The notes under the pieces: generated by a model
Told to the model about the DNA's origin: nothing
Seen by the model: only the letters and a program-made list of their open reading frames with translations
Database searches by the model: none
Shown: one piece after another, positions 1-8,400 of the stretch
How the letters are laid out: each line of letters opens with the position of its first letter
How positions within the stretch are numbered: position 1 is the first letter of the stretch
Made by a program: the position numbers and the translations under genes
DNA from: Micropterix aruncella
Lineage: Eukaryota; Arthropoda; Insecta; Lepidoptera; Micropterigidae
Length of the DNA: 64,000 nt
NCBI GenBank assembly: GCA_944548615.1
Contig: OX155960.1
Span: 34,130,475-34,194,474 of the forward strand
Reading direction: 5' to 3'

Positions 1-19
1 CACACACCCATGTTTGTGC

Positions 20-100
20 CCCCTGGTATACTGGTGGACCAGGTCAGGATGACCCCTGGTTGGGCATCTAATGTAATCTAAAATAGGTAAAATGATTATT
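20..100 (+). repeat. LINE 3'-tail fragment
   Basis: The stretch contains TATACTGGTGGACCAGGTC and ends in a TAATGTAATCTAA-like tail. A related sequence with TATATTGGTGGACCGGGTC and an AATCTAATATAATATAAT tail is at 3690-3810. The shared block plus short-period AT tail is typical of a non-LTR retrotransposon 3' end. The parent element is not identified. Confidence 0.5.
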
Positions 101-611
101 ACGACTATTAAAATTACAAAGCAACGGTTGTTTACGATTAACGATTTTTTGATGATATGTACACATTTTTTTTCTGTAAACACAACAGGAAAAAATACAT
201 TTTTTACGATAATTGGCAAAATAAGTAATATTTATGTTTTTTAACGTTTTAGTTTGGAAGGTTGAAAGTAAATGGTACTCAAACTTAGCTCTTTTTCTTC
301 GACTACACTTGGAGTTGATTTCGTGCACTAATTGATGTATGCTCAACTAATTAGATATCACCAAAAAATGTTGAGAACAAAATTTAATTCACATCTTCTT
401 CTTTATTGTACGCTAGTCATTTCTCAAAAAAAAAATTTCCTAATTAGACGTAACAATAACAAGATTTTATATTTTTTTACATTAAAAAACCACACTTTTT
501 TCTCTTAATTTTCACTCAAATGAAATATTTTTTAAATTTTTAAAATAGAAGCATTGACTGATAAAATGAAAAAAAATAAGGGTAAAGTATTTTTTTTCAT
601 ATTATAACAAT
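101..611. other. AT-rich stretch without recognised feature
   Basis: The sequence is AT-rich with homopolymer runs. The short minus frame at 68-346 has no recognisable domain and I do not treat it as a gene. Confidence 0.6.
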
Positions 612-707
612 CTAAATTTTTTAAGATTATACCTAAATCCCGGCTTTATAAACTAAATCGTCTTAGAAATAAATCCGGGATTTAGGCATAATTTCAGAAA
701 TTTACAA
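612..707. repeat. Long imperfect palindrome
   Basis: The left arm 612-650 (with ACCTAAATCCCGGCTTTA) is the imperfect reverse complement of 667-707 (with AAATCCGGGATTTAGGC). The central 24 bases of each arm pair almost perfectly around a loop of about 17 bases. It could be a small foldback element or its remnant. No target duplication was found. Confidence 0.65.
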
Positions 708-719
708 TATAACGTTGAG

Positions 720-1120
720 CGTATATTTTTACACAACTGCCCAGCAAAAAATGAGTGTTATGTGTTCAGGGTTCATCTATGTATGTTTTCCGTGTCTTTA
801 TTCCATTATAACATCTAAACGCTCGAACTGATTTAAAAGTATGCGGTATTGTTGGAATCGTTGTCATCCCGAGTGTCATAGGGTAGCTTAACTATCCAAA
901 TACTAATTAAATAGTTCTATAAATGTCCAAATCTCCAAATGTCAAAAAAATACATAAATATATCGTGTTTAGTGTCAAATGAAAGGCCTGATTGAGTAAA
1001 TTCCAAAAAGATATATGTATCTATATGAATAAATACATAAACCACAAATATTTCACAAAAAAAACGTAGGTAATAAAAAAAATATATAAATACAGTAGCC
1101 TTTTAATATATTTACTTGTT
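720..1120 (+). repeat. Dispersed repeat family A, copy 1
   Basis: This ~400-bp block shares long stretches with 12285-12790, 21770-22215, 57475-57765 (minus) and 58055-58225 (minus). Shared landmarks in order are TGTGTTCAGGGTTCATCTAT, a TTCTAAACGCTC block, CATCCCGAGTGTCATAGG, TCGTGTTTAGTGTCAA, and ACATAAACCACAAATATTTC. I see no coding capacity and no clear terminal repeats, so the class is unknown. Confidence 0.8.
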
Positions 1121-1124
1121 GAAG

Positions 1125-1700
1125 ACTGGGGCCTTAAGTTGTTGCGTTACCAACTACGATTTGATAATAGATTAAGCGAGACGTTTTGACTCCCATGACG
1201 ACCAATCGTCACTCGTTCGGGCTTCAATCATCTATATTGTCGAAGAACCAGATTTTTCCCGCTATTGCACCGTATACCATAAATCCGATTTCATTGATAA
1301 AATCCTCCGTTCCACTTGCAAAGCCAACGTATAACAGCAGGAAGTTGCTCAATATGGTCATAGTTATAAGCCGTAACTAATCAAACTAGTCTGTCACTGG
1401 CCATACGGTAACTATCCATGACATGTGCATCGTTCACTAGTTGCATTGCGTCGGACGTGCTCACTTTATTCGCATTGCGATTATAAATCGCTAATAGGCA
1501 TAACATGCAAGAGAAGTCCGTTAGCTTTTGCCGCTTCAACTCTGATCGACAGTTACGTGAGCGACACGGTATTTTGTAATATATTATTATTAATAATAAT
1601 GCACGAAATATTCATAAAAAAGGGCGATGTTATCGCCTACATGCAATATTCTAGATATAACATATTTTATACTGATTTGCGAACAGTGTTTGCGGATAGT
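1125..1700. other. Less AT-rich stretch, unrecognised
   Basis: This stretch is less AT-rich than its surroundings. Plus frames at 1186-1380 and 1425-1706 and broken minus frames have no motif I recognise. A decayed coding fragment is possible but unsupported. Confidence 0.3.
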
Positions 1701-1915
1701 TACTAACTTAACCTATATAATGAGTTTGGAAATTGACAAGATAATAAGAAAAATACGCAAAAATATTCAACCCTGTGTGGGCACAGAATGTGCCACACCA
1801 AAATAAACTAAAGCCTATAACGGTGTAAAGGTTTTAAAAGAAGGAGAATGGGAAGAAAAAGGGAATTTATGTGGAAGATTTCAAATCTTCTCTGATTTAA
1901 ACACAAATTCTTTTA
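1701..1915 (-). repeat. LINE 3' end (minus), same family as 45908-46430
   Basis: Read on the minus strand this matches the 3' end of the LINE fragment at 46140-46300. Shared blocks include GAAATCTTCCACATAAATT, a GGTGTGGC block and GTGCCCACA, then TATATAGGTTAAGT. Only the last few codons and the 3' untranslated part remain. Confidence 0.75.
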
Positions 1916-2949
1916 CAATTTTCTGATACATATCTACGTTCTTAGCAGAAAGCAGCACGTGCTTCTGATTTTTTAAAATTCATTCACGATATTTTGACAT
2001 TCTCTATCACTTTTCACTTAAGACTCGAACGGGAAAGGCGTGATAGATATATGACGTAATCTTGATTGTCATTTTTTTACTACTGTCCAAATCCCACTAG
2101 AGCCTTTGAATGTCTGTCTGCATCACATAGAACCATTTGCAGCTCTAATTACACCCTGGTGCTAATTTTATCTTGAAATTGCCACTTTTCGATTCGATTA
2201 GTTTCAATTTATTACATTTAATCAATTGAAACTTAATAAAGACATTTTAAGCGGTCGTTTAAATTTTTATATGACAGTTTATCTAATGACTCCTTAAAAA
2301 CGTTATTTCTGCGGAACTAATTTATATGGTAATATAAATGAGACAATCCGTCTCTCTATTTTAAAGTCATTGATATTGCCTTAGTTTTTAAATATGATAT
2401 TACAATCCTATGTATCTCTTTCACTTTCACCAGCTGATTTTGCAGAGATCTTGTTTTACAAACTCTCAACATGAAGAGATTACCGTTCTGACATCTGTCT
2501 ATGTCAACCAATTACTCCAAGATGTAAAAAATAGAAATCACAGAATCCGTACTGTAATAGAAACGAAAGCCATATTATGATCTAAAAATCTATTTCCACA
2601 GAGTCCTTAATTATAATCTTATCTAACTAGCTAGACCCTAATTGATTGCTAACTTCTGAAAACGAACTTTTTTCACTTTTGTCGACATGTTTATTAGTAA
2701 AATTTTATTTCTTATCGCATTACATAAGATTACTGCAAAAGAGGTCGTTTTGGTGAGCATCCCAATCTTTTTTGACCGCAGCTGGAACGCTTTACAGCAG
2801 AAAGTAATGCTTTTATAAAATCGTTACTTTAGCAGCAAGAATGAAAGTGCCTAGTGCCATTTCAATCGGCGGCAAAAGTATTAATGGATATTGATGAATA
2901 ATAAGTAATTAAAATAACATAATTGTTTCATTTTCATGTTTGATTAAAA
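1916..2949. other. No recognised gene
   Basis: AT-rich DNA with only short frames. A 30-bp near-palindrome lies at 2801-2830 (AAAGTAA...TTACTTT around TTTTATAAAA). Nothing else is supported. Confidence 0.5.
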
Positions 2950-2950
2950 A

Positions 2951-3560
2951 TTGCTCCTAAAATGCACCGAAATCTTGGAGATTATTGTGGAAGAGAAACT
3001 AGAAATCTTTAGAACAACGATGATGGATGCCTGGCAAAAAAATATCTCCGAGAACAATAAGAAATACCTTAAAATGTTTACAGTTAACCAAAATATATTG
3101 AAGCAAAATAAAAAGAATTTAATAAGTATCACCCATATCAGTACGACGAAATCGCTATCAAAATAGAAAGCATATAAGGAAAATGTCTAAAACTGGATGC
3201 AATTCAACATGAGAATTCAGCTCTAAAAAAAGAACGGACTTCATCGAATCAAAATTCAACTCTACCGAACAGCAACGCATACAAAACAATATGGAGATTC
3301 GGGGAATACCTGAAAAAAAATATCAAAAAAAAATCTATAGCTAATATTTGCTAAGATTATACAAGTCATCTAAGCTGAAGCAGGAGCAAAGGATGTCATT
3401 TCTATGAGAAGGAGTTTTGAAAAAATCTCCAAACCAACGCCAATGAATCAATGATCTTCCAAACAACAAGACGATACTCTACGAGAAAGGGACATAAATA
3501 TACCAACTGGAAGATAGTGAACCAAAGGAGGACAACGCTGCCAAAATTAACACTGAAACC
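2951..3560 (+). pseudogene. Decayed LINE ORF1-like sequence
   Basis: A Lys/Glu/Asn-rich, coiled-coil-like frame (2951-3166) is followed in other frames by a segment reading NNMEIRGIPE near 3285-3315 and DVISMRRSF near 3395-3420. The pattern of a coiled coil leading into 'NN.EI.GIPE' is typical of ORF1 proteins of non-LTR retrotransposons. Several frameshifts and stops break it. The 3' tail at 3690-3810 may belong to the same insertion, which would then lack its reverse transcriptase; this link is inference. Confidence 0.6.
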
Positions 3561-3689
3561 GCTCTCTTCGCTCTAATACCTTTCTCATCCGCAATTCCAG
3601 TATTGACTTCAGGTTCTTAAATACCGGTCGATGAGTTTTGTATCTCTGCCTTTCAAACAGCATGGACACCTACTATACAAAATGAGCGC

Positions 3690-3810
3690 CCTGATATATT
3701 GGTGGACCGGGTCTTTATTTAGTAGTATTTGTAGTAACTACTTTATTTAGTAGTATTTGTAAGTATTTCCGGCTAAAGTGGCACAATCTAATATAATATA
3801 ATACATTACC
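3690..3810 (+). repeat. LINE 3'-tail fragment
   Basis: The stretch holds TATATTGGTGGACCGGGTC and GGCTAAAGTGGCACAATC and ends in an AATATAATATAAT tail, resembling 20-100. A 27-base unit (TTTATTTAGTAGTATTTGTA) is tandemly repeated at about 3714-3766 in its middle. Confidence 0.5.
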
Positions 3811-4277
3811 AACCCACTTTCTAAAATATTATTCAATTGTCATTCCGATTTGTCATCGCACATCGCCTAATGCTAATAGCGACACTTATCACCCAATAAG
3901 GAAACCTAATTCTATAATTTCTCCGTTTCTTTTGTTTGTGTTGTCGCTTCCGTTTTGTATTAACGCTTTATGTCCAATTATCTTTCGCCTATCAGCCACC
4001 ATTACGCGCCTTAACGCGGCTTCCAGGCACTTTAGTGTGTCCAACCTTCCAATTACCAACGCTTTAATAACAGTCGGGTGTGTTTTTATTGGCTTTCAAT
4101 TTAGTTTCTTCCCTTCGACATCATTGTTATTGTTTGTATGAAAGGTCCTGTTTTAATTGAAGTTTTTACAGTCCACTTGCACTTTGTACGAGTATGCTGT
4201 AGGGGAAATGCAGCGCCTTGAAGCAATTATCTAGAATTACAAAGTCATGGGGGGCGACTTCATGGAATATGGACATG
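3811..4277. other. Left flank of the BEL/Pao element
   Basis: No gene recognised. The short frame at 3932-4141 has no known motif. This is the pre-insertion DNA, and joining it to 12255 onward restores the empty site. Confidence 0.5.
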
Positions 4278-4282
4278 CTGCT

Positions 4283-5381
4283 TGTACGAATTATCACTTG
4301 CATTTTCTAATATGGGTGGCTGTTCGCGAGAGATCGATTCTTAGAAGCTTATATTCCTCTTTCACACGCTCGAGCCACCCCATAACAGACATAAATAACA
4401 GACACTGAAACAAAATACGGCTCATTCAAATATTAAAATCATCCGCAAGGAAGTCCTAACTAAATACGCAGGACAAAATTCCATGAAAGGTCCTGGTAAT
4501 AATATATCGCCGTCTTTAAGGGCCGAAGACCCCTAATTAATTATCAGCCTGTCATTTCTCGCAGTGGATATATCGAGGGTGTCGACCGATAACAAAAAAT
4601 CGTAAACGCGGCAAGCCGCTCGCGCAACCCTCTTATATTAAAACAAATGTGGTAATCTCAAAATAATCGCAATGTTTGAGGTAATTAGGAGGCTATTAAT
4701 TATTCGACTGAAAGCTTGGATAAAATCAAATACTTATAATTTTGCTAGCTATTCGAAGGAATTTTAAGTACTAAATATGATGTATTGTTAATGTTTAATC
4801 TACATATTTTCGCTATAAACCTAATGATAATGTAGTAGTAATACATATTATAGAAAATTACCTTCAATTAAGGTGAGATTAATTTAAGTTAAAAATGTAA
4901 GCCTGATTGAATAATATGTACTCTCGCTAAGCCACACCCCTTAACCCTCAGTAGGCCGGTCTCTTACCGCCGCCATTGCCTTTTAACCAATCACGGGTTA
5001 GAGTGGCGGGGCTTTAGCGAGGCTAGTGAACGATTTTGGAAAATCGAACAGTCACAAAAATACCGAGGTCGAGAATGAACGACCCTTAAGCGGCGGGATA
5101 ATAGTTGTACATACGGCAGCCCTTGGCTGGTCTCGTACTCGCGCGCATAATTTAAGTGTATACTGTAACTCACGAGTAAATTGAGGGACAATAAACGTTC
5201 TTTTGAAATAAACTCTTTCACTGTGTGATCATCTAATAGAGTGTGAACCAGATACGGGAGACTACTCGGCGGCCAGGAAGAACGAGAGAACGCGAAGGTA
5301 AATAACATTTACAGTCCACAAAAACCACCCTTCAGCAGTGGGAGAAACTCACAGAAAAATAACTGATGGATTTTATAACCA
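4283..5381 (+). repeat. 5' LTR of the BEL/Pao element
   Basis: The LTR is 1099 bp, begins TG and ends CA, and reads the same as 11151-12249 with no difference noticed. It should hold promoter and RNA-processing signals. Two AATAAA signals lie near its end at 5190-5195 and 5207-5212. A 105-codon antisense frame at 4991-5308 recurs in the other LTR only because the LTRs are copies, and I do not regard it as a gene. I could not fix a TATA box or the R-region borders. Confidence 0.96.
4923..5021. other. Imperfect stem-loop inside the LTR
   Basis: The arm at 4923-4947 (starting CTCGCTAAGCCAC) is an imperfect reverse complement of 4995-5021 (ending GTGGCGGGGCTTTAGCGAG), around a loop of about 47 bases. 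The same structure is in the 3' LTR at 11791-11889. It may be an RNA signal in the LTR transcript or a remnant of an older insertion; the role is not known. Confidence 0.6.
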
Positions 5382-5385
5382 TAAG

Positions 5386-5403
5386 TGATCCATCGCAGCC
5401 GGA
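5386..5403 (+). other. Probable primer-binding site, tRNA-Tyr-like
   Basis: Four bases after the 5' LTR the sequence reads TGATCCATCGCAGCCGGA. The complement of the 3' end of an animal tyrosine tRNA, from memory, would be TGGTCCTTCGAGCCGGA. They differ by two substitutions and one inserted C. The position is right for minus-strand priming. The choice of tRNA is inference, since no perfect TGG start is present. Confidence 0.55.
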
Positions 5404-5443
5404 TGAAAAATAAAGAAAAGAACCTTGAAAAATAAATTGTACG

Positions 5444-8400
5444 ATGGAGTCGACCGCAGAAAAATCGAACGTATCGAGGCGGACCTGGTCACAAAGCAGC
5501 AGGAGGAGTGAAAGAGTTCAGGAAGTGAAAGAAGCATCAGAACAACTGAGGCGGGTCACCAGAGAACAAGCAAAGGTAGCCGCGGAAAAGAAAAAATTGG
5601 AATCAGAGGCGATAACGCAAAGGGAACAACTCCGTGCGACCGAAGAGATAGCGACGGCAAAACGCAGATCGGAGGCGGCAGGAGCGGCGGCTGCGATTCA
5701 AGTGCAACATGCAGATTTAGAAGCTGAATTGCAGATGCTAGAAGCAGACCGTCAGCACGCACTTAGAGTGTTAGACGTAGTTTCCGAAGCTTACGACTCA
5801 GAAAAAAGCGGAGAATGGGAGACAAGAAGTTACGCCGATCTTGAAGAAACAGCAGGTCGTACTACGCTGTGGGCAGAGACGCAAGCACCGCTGACTTCAT
5901 ATAGTGAACCCGACCAAATAAAACCACGAAATGAAGAGAGATACCGCGGCAGGAGAGAAGAAGAATCGGACGAGGCGATGCAGCACGAGGCGGGCGCGGC
6001 GGCACCTCACGGGGCAACACATCGCGCGGCGCACGAGGGGATGCGGCTCGAGGCGGGCGCGGCGGCACCTGACGGGGCGGCGCATCGCGCAGCGGGCGGC
6101 GAAATCGCGACCGCAGCGGACGCGGCGGCCACAGACGCCGCCGCGGCCGCTGGCTCCAGCACAGGAGACGGGTCCGATGACAGCGCGAGCAAAAAATTAA
6201 TAAGCCAGGTATGTCGAGTAATTTCAATAGCCTCCTCGAAGCCGCAATATAACAAGGAACTTCCACACTTTAGTGGAGATCCACTTCAGTTTTTAGCCTT
6301 TAAATCGATTTTTAACCAGTCCACCGAAGTTATAGGTCTGAATGACGAACAAAACTTACTTCGCTTGCAATCCGCGATACGCGGACGAGCAAGAGATTGC
6401 GTTTCAGGGTTACTTTTATCCCCTGCGAACGTTGGCGAAATAATGAAAACATTAGAGACGTTATTTGGAAATCCAAATGTAATTATTCAGCGCACACTAG
6501 CTGATTTACGTAAAACCAGGGACCTCTCTGAATTTATAGAAGCAGAGGAATTGTTGCAATTTGCTTGCCAAGTTAAGAATCTGGTGGCCACAGTAAAATC
6601 AGTAAATAGGATTGAGCACCTATGGAACCCAGAACTTTTAGGTTCTCTTGTAGCGAAGTTGCCAAAAAACTTATTAACATTGTGGCTAGGAGATAAAGGA
6701 AGGGGTAAACCAGACGAACCGGTTATCATACGATTCGCATCTTGGCTAGAAACACTAGCGATAGACTCGCAAGATGCGGGAATAGGTCCATTAGACAGCG
6801 GTAGAAAAAATCAAGTAGTAGCGCGCGATAAAAAGTATAAACAGCAAAATCATAAAAATTACGTTCTTAACATGACTGAGCAGTCTCGTATGAAATGCCC
6901 AAATTGTACCGGCGATCATTTTCTCAGCAAATGCGAAAGGTTTAAAAAACTTTCCCTAGACTCTCGCTGGGGAGTCGTAAAATCACTTAAGCGATGCTTT
7001 AAATGCCTTGCACCTTCGCACGGCAGGAAAAACTGCCCAGCCTATAAAAGGTTTCCTCGATTTAAGTATCATTTCTTACTTACTGCCGCGGACGCGGCGC
7101 TCGGCGGAACCGAGATAATTACGGCAACAGCCGAAGGTGAAACACAGACCGGGGCTATTGTCGCGCATACAGTAGCCAACAACAGAGTCCTCTTGCAAGT
7201 TTTACCGATAACGTTAATAGGACCAAAGGGGAGAAAGGTAGTTTACGCGCTTTTAGACAGCGGATCGACGGTCTCTATAATAGACCGCGAAGTCGCGCAA
7301 GAGCTGAATATTAGAGGGCCTCCCACCAATATGGAGGTATGTGGTATAGGAAGTATGAAAACTTCTTCTAAAGGGGCTGAAACAGTCTCGTTTCAAATAA
7401 GGGGGGAATTGGGCCGTAAGGTTTTCGACGTGCAGGCTTATAGTATTGCGGCGTTAAACCTTCCGAAATTAAAAAATTTATCGGCGGCCGCCTCTGATTT
7501 TGACACTTTGACTGCGGTGAAAGTCGACAAAATATCAGATGTCCAACCGCGCCTACTAATCGGGGCTAATTGTTGGGAATTAATCGTTTCACGCGGATTA
7601 AGGCGCATTAATGACGAATTATCGTTGTCAAAAACACTACTGGGCTGGGTTCCAGTGGGACGAGTATCTGTAGATAGGCAAAATGACGCATTACATAGCT
7701 TCTGCCTAAGTGATAGCGGTAGCAATGACGCGTCTCTTCAGAGATTACTCGAGGAAAACCTCAGATTAGAGCAAGACTGGCCGAATAAAAAGCGAGAACT
7801 TGCGGACTCGGTAAGGTCTAAAAAATTATTAGAATCCACTACTTCGTTAAACGGCGGGGTATGGCACACGGGGTTGCTCTGGCGAGATGACAGACGTGTT
7901 CTTCCTGATAGCCGACCTATGGCGCTAGCTCGACTTCACGCCGTCGAGAGAAAAATGGACAGAGATCGGACTTATGGAGACGCTTATTGTCAGAAAATGG
8001 ACAAGTACTTAGCAGAAGGTTACGCCGAAGAAGTAGACCCTTCCAAATTAGCCGGCCGAACTGATATATGGTTTTTACCACACTTGGGTGTCTGTAGCGC
8101 CGCCAAAGGAAACAAGCTTAGGATCGTGCATGACGCTGCTGCTAGCGTAAAGGGAGTATCTCTAAATAGCTTACTGATAACGGGGCCAGACTATAATCAA
8201 AGCATAACAGGTATACTTTTTAGGTTCCGCGAGCATCCGGTGGCTTTTACCGCCGATATTGGGGACATGTTCATGCGTATTAAGGTGATCGAGGACGATA
8301 CCTATAGTCAGTTGTTCCTTTGGCGGGGATATCGGCGCGATATAGAACCTCGTATCCTAAAAATGTCCTCTTTAATATTCGGTTCTCGGTCATCCCCGAC

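Noticed and set aside
1186..1706. Broken frames that might be an eroded membrane-protein exon
   Set aside because: Hydrophobic stretches exist on the minus strand, but frames conflict and no motif is recognisable.
4991..5308. 105-codon antisense frame, identical at 11859-12176
   Set aside because: It recurs only because it lies in the two LTR copies. No domain or start context supports a gene.
5862..6266. Several minus and alternate-frame ORFs over the start of gag-pol
   Set aside because: They are shadows of the GC-rich Ala-repeat part of gag.
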